64,000 nucleotides of DNA from Thermomonas brevis (GTDB lineage: Bacteria > Pseudomonadota > Gammaproteobacteria > Xanthomonadales > Xanthomonadaceae), in assembly GCF_014395425.1 (NCBI RefSeq), contig NZ_CP060711.1:2790001-2854000 (forward strand), given 5' to 3'. The position numbers and the translations under genes are program-made. Under the pieces are notes generated by a model. That model saw only the letters and a list, made by a program, of their open reading frames with translations, was not told where the DNA came from and searched no databases. Position 1 is the stretch's first letter. Every line of letters begins with the position of its first letter. Shown here piece after piece: positions 17,880-31,117 of the stretch.

Positions 17880-20354
17880 TCAGAGCTGGCCGCCGAAGTT
17901 GAACTGCAACCGTTCGACCTGGTCGCCGTCCTTCTGGCGGAGCGGCAGCGCGTAGCTGATCGACAACGGCCCCATCGGCGAGCGCCACAGCAGCGCGATG
18001 CCGGCCGAAGCGCGCAGCTCGTTGGCGCTGAAGTTGTCGTAGCCGTCGTAGACGTTGCCGAAGTCCAGGAACGCGGAGACGCGCGCCGACGGGCTGTCGA
18101 ACAGCTTCGGGAAGATCGCCTCCACCGAGCCGGCCAGCAGCATCGAACCGCCCAGCGGCTGCTTGTAGCCGTAGCTGGAGGACCAGGACGGGCCGAGCGT
18201 GTTGTCGGTGAAGCCGCGGACCCGGCCGTTGGAGGAGATGCCGCCGGCGTAGAAATTCTCGAAGAACGGCAGGCCCTGGGCGGTCACCGTCTTCTTGAAG
18301 TCGGGCGAGGTGGTCAGGCAGGGATCGGTGCCGGCCGGTCCGGGGACCGAGGTGTCGGCGACGCCGTCGTTGTTGGTGTCCACCAGCGTCGGCGCGGTGT
18401 AGCAGATGTTGCGGGTGAACGTCTTGCCGTAGGAGTCGCCGTAACCCAGGTTCAGCGCGGTCTTCAACACCAGCGCCTGGCTGAGCGGCCAGTACTTGGA
18501 CACGTCGTAGGACAGCTTGAAGTATTCCACCGTCGAACCCGGCAGGGCGATTTCCGCCGAAATGTTCTGAGTGCTGCCGACCACCGGGGTGAAGTAGTTG
18601 TTGCGGGTATCGCGGCCCCAGCCCACCTGCGCCTTCCAGGTGTGGAAGGTGCGCTGGCCGACCGCCTTGATGTAATCCACCAGCGGCGTCGGGGTGGAGC
18701 CTTCGTAGGCGAGGATCTCGTTGGTGTCGGCGCCGAGCATCACCGAAATCGAGTCGCTCTCGCTCAGCGGAATGCCCATGAAGACCTGGAAGGCGCCGCT
18801 GTTGGTCGAATACTGGGCGACGTTGAAGCTGGAGTAGTCGAACTCGCGCCACCACACGTTGTAGCCCAGCGACAGGCCGCCGTCGGTGAAGTACGGATTC
18901 ACGAACGAGAAGTCGTAGCGCTTCTGGTAGTCGCTGCGGGTGACCGCGGTCGAGACGCGGTTGCCGGTGCCGAGGAAGTTGTTCTCGGACAGCTGCAGCG
19001 ACAGGTTGAGGCCGGACAGCTGCGAATAACCGACGCCGGCCGAGATGCTGCCGGAGGTGGTCTCCTTGACCGTATAGACCACGTCGACCTGATCGTCGGC
19101 GCCGGCCACCGGCTCGCTCTCCACCTCGACGGTCTCGAAGTAGCCCAGCCGGTCCAGGCGCACCTTGCCGCGGTCGATCGCCGCCTGCGAGTACCAGCTG
19201 CCCTCGAACTGGCGCATCTCGCGGCGCAGCACCGGATCGGCGGTGCGGGTGTTGCCCTTGAACACGATCCGGCGCACGTTCACGCGCGGACCCGGTTGCA
19301 CTTGGAAGTCCACGCCGACGGTGCGCTTGTCGCGGTCGATGCTGGGGATCGGGTTGACCCGCGCGAAGGCGTAGCCGATGTTGGACAGGCGCGCGGTGAT
19401 CGCGTTGGTCGCCAGTTCCAGCAGGCCGCGCGAGAACACGTTGCCGGGCCTGATGAAGCCGACGATGGTTTCGATCTCGGACTTCGGCAGCACGGTGTCG
19501 CCGGAGACGGTGACGTCGGCGAAGTTGTACACCTCGCCCTCGGTCATGCCGGCGGTGATGAACATGTCCTTGCGATCGCCGCTGATCGACACCTGGGTGG
19601 AATCCAGGCTGAAATCGACGAAGCCGCGGTCGAGGTACCAGGAGTTGAGCTTCTCGATGTCGCCGGAGAGCTTCTCGCGCGAGTACTGGTCGTCGCGCTT
19701 GTACCAGCTCAGCCAGTTGCTGGTGTGCGATTCCCAGCCCTTGGTGATGTCTTCTTCCGCGTATTTCTCGTTGCCGATCAGGTTGAGGTGGCGGATCTTG
19801 GCCGCCTTGCCTTCCTTCACGGTAATGGTCAGGTTGACGCGGTTGCGGTCCAGCCGCTCCACCGACGGCGTGATCTGCACGCTGTACTTGCCGCGGTTGT
19901 TGTACTGGCGGGTCAGTTCCTGGGTGACGCGGTCCAGGTTGAGCGGATTGTAGGTCTCGCCTTCGGCCAGGCCGATGTCCTTCAGGCCTTTGGTCAGGTC
20001 CTCGGTCTTGAGGTCCTTGTTGCCGGACAGGGTCAGCTTGTTGATCGCCGGGCGTTCGACGACGGTGATCACCAGGATGCCGTCCTGGCGGTCCAGCCGC
20101 ACGTCCTGGAAGAAGCCGGTCTTGTACAGCGCGCGCATCGCCTCCGCCGCCTTGCCGGCATCCAGGGTGTCGCCGCGCTCCACCGGCAGGTAGGTGAACA
20201 CGGTGCCGGCGCCGATGCGCTGGAGGCCGTCGATGCGGATGTCGCTGACCGTGAAGGGCGCGAATGCCGTCTGCGCCAGGGCCGGCAGCGAAAGCGCCGA
20301 GGCCAGGGCAAGGGTGAGCAGGCGGCGGTGCAGGGGTCGGGTCATGCGGAACAT
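17880..20354 (-). CDS. bamA: Outer membrane protein assembly factor BamA
   Basis: Core of the BAM complex that inserts beta-barrel proteins into the outer membrane; essential. The 824-residue protein has a signal peptide (cleavage likely after LPALAQ), five POTRA domains to about residue 430, then a 16-strand barrel. The lid-lock motif VRGF is at 712-715 and the protein ends LQFNFGGQL. Oddity: an extracellular loop at residues 651-679 holds a cysteine pair (Cys651, Cys679) around DTNNDGVAD, a calcium-binding-type loop like those of thrombospondin type 3 or EF-hand repeats. rseP is upstream and lpxD directly downstream. Confidence 0.97.
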   Translation of the reverse strand: MFRMTRPLHRRLLTLALASALSLPALAQTAFAPFTVSDIRIDGLQRIGAGTVFTYLPVERGDTLDAGKAAEAMRALYKTGFFQDVRLDRQDGILVITVVERPAINKLTLSGNKDLKTEDLTKGLKDIGLAEGETYNPLNLDRVTQELTRQYNNRGKYSVQITPSVERLDRNRVNLTITVKEGKAAKIRHLNLIGNEKYAEEDITKGWESHTSNWLSWYKRDDQYSREKLSGDIEKLNSWYLDRGFVDFSLDSTQVSISGDRKDMFITAGMTEGEVYNFADVTVSGDTVLPKSEIETIVGFIRPGNVFSRGLLELATNAITARLSNIGYAFARVNPIPSIDRDKRTVGVDFQVQPGPRVNVRRIVFKGNTRTADPVLRREMRQFEGSWYSQAAIDRGKVRLDRLGYFETVEVESEPVAGADDQVDVVYTVKETTSGSISAGVGYSQLSGLNLSLQLSENNFLGTGNRVSTAVTRSDYQKRYDFSFVNPYFTDGGLSLGYNVWWREFDYSSFNVAQYSTNSGAFQVFMGIPLSESDSISVMLGADTNEILAYEGSTPTPLVDYIKAVGQRTFHTWKAQVGWGRDTRNNYFTPVVGSTQNISAEIALPGSTVEYFKLSYDVSKYWPLSQALVLKTALNLGYGDSYGKTFTRNICYTAPTLVDTNNDGVADTSVPGPAGTDPCLTTSPDFKKTVTAQGLPFFENFYAGGISSNGRVRGFTDNTLGPSWSSSYGYKQPLGGSMLLAGSVEAIFPKLFDSPSARVSAFLDFGNVYDGYDNFSANELRASAGIALLWRSPMGPLSISYALPLRQKDGDQVERLQFNFGGQL

Positions 20355-20451
20355 CCTGTGGGTGTTGCGGGTGCGGGCGAGCCCTGTCCGGGGCGTCCGG
20401 TTGCGGTCGATGCCGGGACGCGGGGCGCGTCGTCGCGGCGCTTGTGATGCG

Positions 20452-21810
20452 TCACGACACCAGGTGCAGGATGTCGTTGTAGAAGGCCAGTCCCATCAGC
20501 CCCGCGACCAGCGCGAGGCCGACGTACTGGCCCACGGCCATGGCCCGCTCGCCCAATGGGCGGCGGATGACCAGCTCGATAAGGTAATACAGCAGATGAC
20601 CCCCGTCCAAGACGGGGATGGGCAGCAGGTTGATCAACGCCAGACTGACCGACAGCAGGGCCAGGAAGTTCAGGAACCAGGCCGGGCCGCGGGTGGCGAA
20701 GTCGTTGGCGGCACGGGCGATGGTGAGCGGGCCGGAGACGGTGTTCTGCACCGACACCCGGCCGGCGAAGGCGCGGCCGATCATGTCGACCAGCTGCTTG
20801 GCCTGGAAGCCGGTTTCGCGCACGGCGGCGGGAATGGCGGCCAGCGGACCCAGCCGCAGCACCGCGTCGTGCGGCGGGACGCCGGGCGCCGCGTTGGCGA
20901 TGCCGAGGATCCAGTGCGGCTTGCCGTCGTCGCCGGCGATGCGCTGCGGCGCCAGCTCCAGCGCCAGCCGCTCGCCGTCGCGCTCCACCTCGACCATGCC
21001 CGGGCCGCCGCGCTCGCCCAGCCGGGCCACCAGCGGGGCGATGTCCTCGAAGCTCGCCACCGGATGGGCGTCGATCGCGGTGATGCGGTCGCCTTCGGCC
21101 AGTACGCCCCAGGCGGGGGTGCCTTCGCGCACGCTGCCGACCAGCGCCGGCAGCAGCAGGTGGCGCGGCACCAGCCCGATGTTGCCCAGCAGGCGCAGTT
21201 CGTCCGCCTGCGCCGGCAGCTTCTGCAGCGGCAGCGTGCGGGTGGCGGTGCCGCCGTCTTCGCGACGGACCTGCAGCGGCACCGGCTGGCGATCCAGCGC
21301 GGCGACGGAGAGCGCCATGCCCAGCTCGCTCCAGGTCGGCGTCTCGCGGTCGCCCACCGCCAGGATGCGGTCGCCCGGATGCAGCCCGGCCTGCGCGGCG
21401 AGGCCGCCGGCGCTGCCGACCACCGGCGCGTAGTCGGGGCGGCCGATCACCAGCATCGCCCACAGCAGGCCGAACGCCAGCAGCAGGTTGGCCAGCGGGC
21501 CGGCGGCCACGACCGCCATCCGCTGCAGCACCGGCTTGCGGTTGAAGGCGCGATGCAGCTCGTGGGCGGGCACGTCGCCCTCGCGCTCGTCCAGCATGCG
21601 CACGTAGCCGCCCAGCGGGATGGCCGCGACCACGTATTCGGTGCCGTCCTTGCCGAGCCGCGACCACAGCGGCTTGCCGAAGCCCACCGAGAAGCGCAGC
21701 ACCTTCACTCCGCAGCGTCGGGCGACCCAGAAATGGCCGAACTCGTGGAAGGTGACCAGCACCCCCAGCGCCACCAGCAGCCACCACAGCGAGCCGAAGA
21801 ACGTGCTCAT
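20452..21810 (-). CDS. rseP: RseP site-2 intramembrane protease
   Basis: Inner-membrane zinc metalloprotease that cuts anti-sigma factor RseA-type proteins and remnant signal peptides. The 452-residue protein has the active-site HEFGH in the first membrane helix (residues about 22-26), two central PDZ domains (for example [25 protein letters not shown]) and the third zinc ligand in [19 protein letters not shown]. Its start overlaps the dxr stop (ATGA). bamA follows after 97 bp, matching the common dxr-rseP-bamA order. Confidence 0.96.
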   Translation of the reverse strand: MSTFFGSLWWLLVALGVLVTFHEFGHFWVARRCGVKVLRFSVGFGKPLWSRLGKDGTEYVVAAIPLGGYVRMLDEREGDVPAHELHRAFNRKPVLQRMAVVAAGPLANLLLAFGLLWAMLVIGRPDYAPVVGSAGGLAAQAGLHPGDRILAVGDRETPTWSELGMALSVAALDRQPVPLQVRREDGGTATRTLPLQKLPAQADELRLLGNIGLVPRHLLLPALVGSVREGTPAWGVLAEGDRITAIDAHPVASFEDIAPLVARLGERGGPGMVEVERDGERLALELAPQRIAGDDGKPHWILGIANAAPGVPPHDAVLRLGPLAAIPAAVRETGFQAKQLVDMIGRAFAGRVSVQNTVSGPLTIARAANDFATRGPAWFLNFLALLSVSLALINLLPIPVLDGGHLLYYLIELVIRRPLGERAMAVGQYVGLALVAGLMGLAFYNDILHLVS

Positions 21811-22985
21811 GCGGCGGCTCCGCGGGCGGGCAGGGCTTCGATGCGCGCGCGCGCGGCTTCGCGGGCGCGGGCGTCGGCAGCCAGCAGCGCATCAATCGAA
21901 TCGGCGGGCTGCGACGGCATGGCGTCCAGGACGGCGGCGACGGTGTCGGGGATGTCCAGAAAACCGATCCGGCCCTGAAGGAAGGCTGAAACCGCCTCTT
22001 CGTTGGCCGCGTTGAGCGCGGCGGGCGAGGTGCCGCCGGCGGCCAGCGCGTCGAACGCCAGCGCCAGGCAGGGGAAAGCGTCCAGATCGGGCGCCTCGAA
22101 CTCCAGCCGGCCGCCCTGCGCCAGCAGATCCAGCGCGCCGACGCCGGAGGCGATGCGGCGCGGCCAGCCCAGCCCGACTGCCAGCGCGGTGCGCATGTCC
22201 GGCAGGCCGAGCTGCGCCAGCGTGCTGCCGTCGACGAAATCGACGAACGAATGCACCAGCGACTGCGGGTGCACCAGCACGCGGATGCGCTCGCCGGGCA
22301 CGCCGAACAGATGGTGCGCCTCGATCACTTCCAGCCCCTTGTTCATCAGGCTGGCGGAATCGACGGAAATCTTCGGGCCCATCGACCACTTGGGATGCGC
22401 CACCGCCTGCGCCGGGGTGACCGAGGCGAGCGCCTCTCGGCTCCAGCCGCGGAATGGGCCGCCGGAGGCGGTCAGGGTGATCCGCGCGGCCGGGTTGCCG
22501 TCGGCCAGGCACTGGAAGATCGCGTTGTGCTCGCTGTCGATGGGGACGATGGCGGCGCCGTGCGCGCGCGCCTCGCGCATCAGCAGTTCGCCGGCCAGCA
22601 CCAGCGATTCCTTGTTGGCCAGCAGCAGGCGCTTGCCGGCGCGCGCGGCGGCGAGCGTGGAGGGCAGGCCGGCGGCGCCCACGATCGCGGCGACCACGGT
22701 GTCGCAGGCGTCGCCCGCCACCAGCGCGTCCATCGCCTCGCCGCCCGCGTGCGCCTGCGTGGGCAGGCCGGCGTCGCGCAGGCCGTCGCGCAGCGCGACG
22801 TAGCCGGCGTCATCGGCGATGACGGCGTGCTCGGGCCGGTGCGTGCGGCACAGCGCCAGCAGCGCGTCCACCTTGCTGCCGGCGGCCAGCACGCTGGCGC
22901 GCATGGTCTGCGGATGGCGCGCGATCACGTCCAGCGCGGACGCGCCGATCGATCCCGTGGCTCCCAGCACCGCGACTCGCTGCAT
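21807..22985 (-). CDS. dxr: 1-deoxy-D-xylulose-5-phosphate reductoisomerase
   Basis: Second enzyme of the MEP isoprenoid pathway, converting DXP to MEP with NADPH. The 392-residue protein begins [21 protein letters not shown] (NADPH-binding). It has [16 protein letters not shown] and [13 protein letters not shown] with metal-binding residues, ASGGPFRGW, and [31 protein letters not shown]. The start lies 2 bp past the cdsA stop and the stop overlaps rseP. The in-frame extension upstream is a shadow within cdsA. Confidence 0.97.
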   Translation of the reverse strand: MQRVAVLGATGSIGASALDVIARHPQTMRASVLAAGSKVDALLALCRTHRPEHAVIADDAGYVALRDGLRDAGLPTQAHAGGEAMDALVAGDACDTVVAAIVGAAGLPSTLAAARAGKRLLLANKESLVLAGELLMREARAHGAAIVPIDSEHNAIFQCLADGNPAARITLTASGGPFRGWSREALASVTPAQAVAHPKWSMGPKISVDSASLMNKGLEVIEAHHLFGVPGERIRVLVHPQSLVHSFVDFVDGSTLAQLGLPDMRTALAVGLGWPRRIASGVGALDLLAQGGRLEFEAPDLDAFPCLALAFDALAAGGTSPAALNAANEEAVSAFLQGRIGFLDIPDTVAAVLDAMPSQPADSIDALLAADARAREAARARIEALPARGAAA

Positions 22986-22987
22986 CG

Positions 22988-23839
22988 TCAGAACCCCAGC
23001 CAGATCTTGCCCAGCGCGAACACCGGCAGCGCCGCCAGTACGCTGTCGATGCGGTCCAGCACGCCGCCGTGGCCGGGGATCAGATGCCCCGAGTCCTTCA
23101 TGCCGACGTGGCGCTTGAGCAGGCTTTCGAACAGGTCGCCGGCCACCGAGAACAGCACGGTGAAGATCGCGACGAGGATGACCGCCGGCAGCTGCGCCGC
23201 AGGCGTGCCGATGACCAGCGCGCCGACGACCGCCACCAGCATCGCCAGCGCGACGCCGCCGATCAGGCCTTCCAGCGTTTTGTTCGGGCTGATCCGGGGC
23301 GCCAGCTTGCGCCCCGCGAACCACCGGCCGCCGAACTTGCGGCCGGCGAAATACGCGCCGCTGTCCGCCGCCCACACCAGCAGCAGCGCCAGCAGCAGCC
23401 AGCGGTGGCCGTGCGGTTCGCTGGAGTGGATCACCGCCAGCGCGCACCAGGCCGGCACCACCGCGGCGGTGCCGGCGGCCAGCTTGAACACGCGCGCGTT
23501 GCCGTCGTGGCGGGAGGCGAAGTCGTAATGGCGCAGCCACAGCAGGGCCAGCAGCCACCAGACCACGCCCAGCACCACTGCGAGCTGGAACAGCGGCAGC
23601 GCGCCGGCGTGCGGCGAGCGCGAACCCCACACCAGCGCCACCATCAGCGCCAGGTTGCAGGCCAGCAGGATCGTGCGGGACAGGGCGTCCTCGACGTCGG
23701 CCAGCCGCAGCCATTCCCACAGCGCGGCCAGGAACACCACCGCGCTCAGCAGCATCAGCCAGCCGGTGGGCAGCAGCAGGACGGCGGCGATGACGGCCGG
23801 GGCCATGACCAGGGCGGCCAGGATGCGGGTCTTGGTCAC
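22988..23839 (-). CDS. cdsA: Phosphatidate cytidylyltransferase
   Basis: Integral membrane enzyme making CDP-diacylglycerol from phosphatidate and CTP, the branch point of phospholipid synthesis. The 283-residue protein has about eight hydrophobic segments and the family signature near the end: [36 protein letters not shown]. The start is GTG at 23839, overlapping the uppS stop as GTGA; this is the only start that leaves the gene clear of uppS. Confidence 0.95.
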   Translation of the reverse strand: MTKTRILAALVMAPAVIAAVLLLPTGWLMLLSAVVFLAALWEWLRLADVEDALSRTILLACNLALMVALVWGSRSPHAGALPLFQLAVVLGVVWWLLALLWLRHYDFASRHDGNARVFKLAAGTAAVVPAWCALAVIHSSEPHGHRWLLLALLLVWAADSGAYFAGRKFGGRWFAGRKLAPRISPNKTLEGLIGGVALAMLVAVVGALVIGTPAAQLPAVILVAIFTVLFSVAGDLFESLLKRHVGMKDSGHLIPGHGGVLDRIDSVLAALPVFALGKIWLGF

Positions 23840-24585
23840 GTCGTACCTCCAGGGGCGTGGCGCTTCACCTGCGCGCTGGTCAGGCCGAAGCGGCGTTCGC
23901 GCCCGGCGTAGTCGTCCAGCGCGGATTGCAGCAGCGCGGCGTCGACGTCCGGCCACAGCGCATCGGTGAACCACAGTTCGGTGTAGGCGAGCTGCCAGAG
24001 CAGGAAATTGCTGATCCGCAGCTCGCCGCCGGTGCGGATGAACAGGTCGGGCGGCGGCAGGTCGGCCAGCGCCATCCGCGCGTCCAGCGCAGCCTCGTCG
24101 ATCTGGTCCGGGCGCAGCCGACCGGCGGCCACGTCCTCGGCGAGGGCGCGCGCGGCGGCGGCGATTTCTTGGCGTCCGCCGTAGCTGGCGGCGATGTTCA
24201 GGTGCAGGCGGTCGTTGCCGGCGGTCAGCGCCTCGGCGGCCTGCATGCGGGCGAGGATGGCGGCGTCGAAGCGGCCGCGCTCGCCGATGAAGCGCAACCG
24301 CGCGCCCAGCCGGTGAAGCTCGTCCACCTCGCGCTCCAGCGCACCGAGGAACAGCTTCATCAGCCCGCCCACTTCCTCGGCGGGCCGGTTCCAGTTCTCG
24401 CTGGAAAAGGCGAACAGGGTCAGCGCGCCGATGCCGCGGTCCAGGCAGAACTCCACGCAGCGCTTGACCGCGCGCGCGCCGGCGCGGTGGCCGATCAGGC
24501 GCGGCCGGTGGCGCTGCTGCGCCCAGCGGCCGTTGCCGTCCATGATGATGGCGAGGTGGCGCGGAACCGCGGCGGCGCTGGTCAT
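23836..24585 (-). CDS. uppS: Undecaprenyl diphosphate synthase
   Basis: cis-Prenyltransferase that extends farnesyl diphosphate to C55 undecaprenyl diphosphate, the lipid carrier for peptidoglycan and O-antigen. The 249-residue protein starts [25 protein letters not shown] with the catalytic Asp in MDGNGRW, followed by [19 protein letters not shown], and the C-terminal [22 protein letters not shown]. It overlaps cdsA by 4 bp. Its substrate is made by IspA, encoded 16 kb downstream in the same block. Confidence 0.97.
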   Translation of the reverse strand: MTSAAAVPRHLAIIMDGNGRWAQQRHRPRLIGHRAGARAVKRCVEFCLDRGIGALTLFAFSSENWNRPAEEVGGLMKLFLGALEREVDELHRLGARLRFIGERGRFDAAILARMQAAEALTAGNDRLHLNIAASYGGRQEIAAAARALAEDVAAGRLRPDQIDEAALDARMALADLPPPDLFIRTGGELRISNFLLWQLAYTELWFTDALWPDVDAALLQSALDDYAGRERRFGLTSAQVKRHAPGGTT

Positions 24586-24644
24586 GGCGCGGCGTCGCAG
24601 TGCGGGCAGGGCGGTTGCGGCATGGCCGACAAGGGCGGCCGCCC

Positions 24645-25202
24645 TCAGACCGACATCAGTTCGGCTTCCTTCGCCTTCACCACGTCGTCCACGTCCTTGA
24701 TGGCGCTGTCGGTGATCTTCTGGATCTCGCCTTCCGTGCGCGCGCTGTCGTCCTCGGTGATCTGCTTGTCCTTCAGCAGTTCCTTCACCTGGTGGTTGGC
24801 GTCGCGGCGGATGTTGCGGATCGCCACCTTGGCGTCCTCGCCCTCGCCGTGCACGACCTTGGTCAGGTCCTTGCGGCGTTCCTCGGTCAGCGCCGGGATG
24901 TTGAGGCGGATGGTGGTGCCGGCGGTGTTCGGGGTCAGGCCGAGGTCCGAGGCCAGGATCGCCTTCTCCACCGCGCCCACCATCTGCTTTTCCCACGGGG
25001 TGATGACGATGGAGCGGGCGTCGGCCACCGACACGCTGGCGACCTGCGACAGCGGCATGTCGGAGCCGTAGTAGTTCACCTTGATGCTGTCCACCAGGCC
25101 GGCGTTGGCGCGGCCGGTGCGGACCTTCACCAGGTTGTGGCGCAGCGCCTCGATGCTCTTGGCCATGCGGGCCTGGGCGTCTTTCTTGATCTCGTTCAAC
25201 AT
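24645..25202 (-). CDS. frr: Ribosome recycling factor
   Basis: Splits the post-termination ribosome together with EF-G. The 185-residue length is exact for the family. Landmarks: [57 protein letters not shown], and the C-terminal helices [15 protein letters not shown] [20 protein letters not shown]. It follows pyrH after 68 bp and precedes uppS by 59 bp on the same strand. Confidence 0.97.
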   Translation of the reverse strand: MLNEIKKDAQARMAKSIEALRHNLVKVRTGRANAGLVDSIKVNYYGSDMPLSQVASVSVADARSIVITPWEKQMVGAVEKAILASDLGLTPNTAGTTIRLNIPALTEERRKDLTKVVHGEGEDAKVAIRNIRRDANHQVKELLKDKQITEDDSARTEGEIQKITDSAIKDVDDVVKAKEAELMSV

Positions 25203-25270
25203 GGCGGCGGCGCTCCGGAGGAATCTGCAAACGCGCGATTATAAGCGGCGCGGGCGCCGCCGGGCGCGGT

Positions 25271-25993
25271 TCAGTCGCGGGCGCGGACCAGCGTGCCGAT
25301 CGGTTCGCCGCGCAGGATCTTCAGCAGCACGCCGGGCTGGGCCATGTCGAACACGCGCAGCGACAGGCTGGCGTCGCGGCACAGAGCGAACGCGGCGGTG
25401 TCCATCACCTGCAGGTTGCGGGCGATGACTTCGTCGTAGGTCAGGGTGTCCAGCTTGACCGCGTCGGCGTGCTTCTTCGGGTCCTTGTCGTAGACGCCGT
25501 CGACCTTGGTCGCCTTCAGCAGCAGGTCGGCGCCGACCTCGATGGCGCGCAGCGCGGCGCCGGAGTCGGTGGTGAAGAAGGGGCTGCCGACGCCGGCGGC
25601 GAAGATGCAGATCCGGCCTTTTTCCAGGTGGCGCACGGCGCGGCGGCGGATGTAGTCCTCGCACACGTCGTTGATCTTGATCGCGCTCATCACCCGGCAC
25701 TTGGCGCCGAGCTTCTCCAGCGCGTCCTGCATCGCCAGCGCGTTGATGACGGTGGCCAGCATGCCCATCTGGTCGCCGGTGACCCGGTCCATGCCGCCGG
25801 CGGCCAAGCCGGCGCCGCGGAAGATGTTGCCGCCGCCGATCACCAGCGCGACTTCCGCGCCGGCGTCGCGCGCCTCGATCACTTCGCGCGCCAGCCGGTT
25901 CAGCACCTTCGGGTCGATGCCGTAGTCCTCGTCCCCCATCAGCGCCTCGCCGGACAGCTTCAGCAGGACGCGGCGATAGGCGAGATTGGACAT
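25271..25993 (-). CDS. pyrH: UMP kinase
   Basis: Hexameric kinase forming UDP from UMP and ATP, with allosteric control by GTP and UTP. The 240-residue product has [14 protein letters not shown] at the N-terminus, [31 protein letters not shown], and [18 protein letters not shown], all typical. rpsB and tsf, the usual upstream neighbours, are not here. An HDOD-GGDEF gene ends 60 bp upstream on the same strand. Confidence 0.97.
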   Translation of the reverse strand: MSNLAYRRVLLKLSGEALMGDEDYGIDPKVLNRLAREVIEARDAGAEVALVIGGGNIFRGAGLAAGGMDRVTGDQMGMLATVINALAMQDALEKLGAKCRVMSAIKINDVCEDYIRRRAVRHLEKGRICIFAAGVGSPFFTTDSGAALRAIEVGADLLLKATKVDGVYDKDPKKHADAVKLDTLTYDEVIARNLQVMDTAAFALCRDASLSLRVFDMAQPGVLLKILRGEPIGTLVRARD

Positions 25994-26053
25994 GGAGACT
26001 CCGGGCGATGGAAACCCGCGGATTCTAGCGGAAAGCGCCCGGGACGCGGCGGC

Positions 26054-27559
<1,506 letters not shown>

Positions 27560-27737
27560 CGCGCCGTGGATTGAATCCCGTGGGCCCAAGTATGGGCGTG
27601 AATGGGGCTTGTGATAAGCCGGCGCACTGAGGCATCGATCCCGTTTTGATGTACGGGATCGGCCCGGCGCGGCGGCCATGGGCGCGGAATGGTCGAGAAA
27701 GCCTGCGCTTCCGTTGCGCCGGAGATCCCGGCGCCGG

Positions 27738-27781
27738 AAACGAAGAAGCCCGCGATGCGCTCGCGGGCTTCTTCGTTTTTT
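27738..27781. terminator. 18-bp-stem terminator beside tRNA-Asn
   Basis: A perfect 18-bp stem (27738-27755 / 27761-27778) with a 5-nt loop ends in T6 on the plus strand and in TTTCC on the minus strand. It stands 6 bp past the 3' end of tRNA-Asn (minus) and upstream of the HDOD-GGDEF gene, so it most likely ends the tRNA transcript. The plus-strand T-run suggests it also blocks antisense transcription. Confidence 0.8.
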
Positions 27782-27787
27782 GCTGTC

Positions 27788-27864
27788 TGGCGCCCGAAGT
27801 TGGACTCGAACCAACGACCCCCTGATTAACAGTCAAGTGCTCTAACCGGCTGAGCTATTCGGGC
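27788..27864 (-). tRNA. tRNA-Asn (GTT)
   Basis: 77 nt folding into a full cloverleaf: acceptor GCCCGAA/TTCGGGC, D arm GCTC-GAGC, anticodon arm CTTGA-CTGTTAA-TCAGG with GTT at positions 34-36, T arm GTTGG-TTCGAGT-CCAAC, discriminator G and encoded CCA. It is transcribed leftwards from the promoter at 27875-27903 and ends at the hairpin 27738-27781. Confidence 0.96.
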
Positions 27865-27874
27865 GAGGTCGCGC

Positions 27875-27903
27875 ATTGTATGCGGGTCGTTGCGGTTGGG
27901 CAA
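27875..27903 (-). promoter_or_regulatory. Sigma-70-type promoter of tRNA-Asn
   Basis: On the minus strand TTGCCC (27903-27898) and TACAAT (27880-27875) are 17 bp apart, with a GC-rich stretch between the -10 box and the tRNA start 11 bp further on. This fits a strong stable-RNA promoter. Confidence 0.7.
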
Positions 27904-27934
27904 GCGTGCGCGGGCAAAGTGTTTGCGCCGACGT

Positions 27935-28465
27935 TCAGGACGGACACGGCAGCGCTTGCGCGGGGCGTTCGCTGCGCGGGCGGCCGACGTTGTTGACGAT
28001 CACCCGGCCCAGCAGTTCGCCGCGCGCGTTGCAGATGGACAGGGTCAGGTTGGCGCCGGCGCTGGTGCCGTCCGGCAGGTAGCGCAACTGCTGGCGGCCG
28101 GCGCTGCTGGCGATGCGCAGGTGGCGGCTGGTCGGCTCCGTTTCCACCCGCAGCACGTCGTCGCCGCGGTCGGGCCTGCGGTTGCCGTCTTCGTCGACGA
28201 ACAGCATCCAGCCCCGGCTCCAGTCGGTGCCGGCTTCGCAGGCATTGCCGTCCGGCGTCGGGCACAGCACCGTCCGGCGGTTGCGGGTGACCGCGGCCAG
28301 GCGCGCCAGCTGCATATGTGCCGTCAGCGAAGAAATGGCCGCGGAGGCGCGCTGGCGCTCGACGAGGGCGTCCATCGATGGCAGGGCAAGGCCGGCGAGG
28401 ATCGCCATGACGGCGGTGGCGGCGGCCAGTTCGATCAGAGTGAAGCCGGCGTGGCGGTGCGGCAT
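27935..28465 (-). CDS. GspH/FimT-type minor pseudopilin
   Basis: 176-residue prepilin-like protein. It begins MPHRHAGFTLIELAAATAVMAILAGLALPSM: a short leader with the G|FTLIE prepilin peptidase site, Glu5 of the mature protein and a hydrophobic helix. The rest matches the GspH/FimT fold in spacing, with ARLAAVTRNRRTVLCPT and a C-terminal RVIVNNVGRPR. It would be a minor subunit of a type IV pilus or type II secretion pseudopilus. No other pilus genes are nearby, so it stands alone between tRNA-Asn and uvrB. Confidence 0.88.
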   Translation of the reverse strand: MPHRHAGFTLIELAAATAVMAILAGLALPSMDALVERQRASAAISSLTAHMQLARLAAVTRNRRTVLCPTPDGNACEAGTDWSRGWMLFVDEDGNRRPDRGDDVLRVETEPTSRHLRIASSAGRQQLRYLPDGTSAGANLTLSICNARGELLGRVIVNNVGRPRSERPAQALPCPS

Positions 28466-28634
28466 GGCGAAGCTCCCGTGGCGTGGGAACAGGCTGCGCG
28501 GCGGCTGCCGGGAACGGGATCGGCGACTGGCTGGCGCGGGCATCGGAAAACGCCTCGGGACGGGTCGGATTTCGTGACGATTCCGGTCACGGCAGCGGCG
28601 TAAACTCGATGGTTGCCTTCCCGCGCGCCGCCCG

Positions 28635-30683
<2,049 letters not shown>

Positions 30684-30763
30684 CGGTTCCCGATGCCGGA
30701 ACGGCCCCGGAGGCGGGCGATCCGGCTTTTCGGGGAGGGACCAGGCAAAAGCGGGATGCCCGC

Positions 30764-30793
30764 TTGTCGCCGCGGGATTTATCAAGCTACAAT
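30764..30793 (+). promoter_or_regulatory. Promoter of tRNA-Val and possibly thrS
   Basis: TTGTCG (30764-30769) and TACAAT (30788-30793) are 18 bp apart. The stretch between the -10 box and the tRNA (TCGCGCCCC) is GC-rich, as in stringently controlled stable-RNA promoters. Confidence 0.7.
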
Positions 30794-30805
30794 TCGCGCC
30801 CCTTC

Positions 30806-30880
30806 GGGCGGTTAGCTCAGCGGTAGAGCACTACCTTGACATGGTAGGGGTCACAGGTTCGAACCCTGTACCGCCCACCA
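30806..30880 (+). tRNA. tRNA-Val (GAC)
   Basis: 75 nt with perfect cloverleaf: acceptor GGGCGGT/ACCGCCC, D arm GCTC-GAGC, anticodon arm CTACC-TTGACAT-GGTAG with GAC, T arm ACAGG-TTCGAAC-CCTGT, discriminator A and encoded CCA. It is followed 138 bp later by a terminator-like hairpin and then thrS. Confidence 0.97.
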
Positions 30881-31018
30881 CGCTTCACTCAGGCGTGGCA
30901 AACGAATTGGAGACAGGTGGCCCGCGGCAACGCCGGCCGAGCGTGCGACATGAACACTACCGGCGCCCACTGCTGATCCCTGCCGACGCATTCGCTCTCC
31001 CTTCAGTGTGGACAATCG

Positions 31019-31041
31019 AAAGGCGCTTCGGCGTCTTTTTT
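31019..31041 (+). terminator. UUCG-loop terminator/attenuator ahead of thrS
   Basis: AAAGGCGC-TTCG-GCGTCTTT (8 bp, one G:U pair) followed by T6 and further T-rich sequence. It ends the tRNA-Val transcript and, being 77 bp before thrS, could act as a regulated attenuator for the thrS operon. A second hairpin, CCGGCCA-TCCC-TGGCCGG (31078-31095), lies just before the thrS ribosome-binding site. I found no T-box-like sequence. Confidence 0.75.
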
Positions 31042-31117
31042 CGTTTTTGTTTTGTTTGTCCGTCCCTGAACAAAAGCCCGGCCATCCCTGGCCGGACTTT
31101 CCAAAAGAGCACAGCCC

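Noticed and set aside
17733..20447. Long open frame opposite bamA and lpxD
   Set aside because: Shadow of bamA; no motif, no ribosome-binding site and low-complexity composition.
28573..28591. CGTGAC-N7-GTCACG palindrome upstream of uvrB as a CRP/Clp or LexA site
   Set aside because: Half-site spacing does not fit CRP (TGTGA-N6-TCACA) and the sequence does not resemble known LexA boxes; arms are only 6 bp.
30881..31117. T-box riboswitch ahead of thrS
   Set aside because: No T-box consensus or specifier stem seen; T-boxes are mainly Gram-positive.
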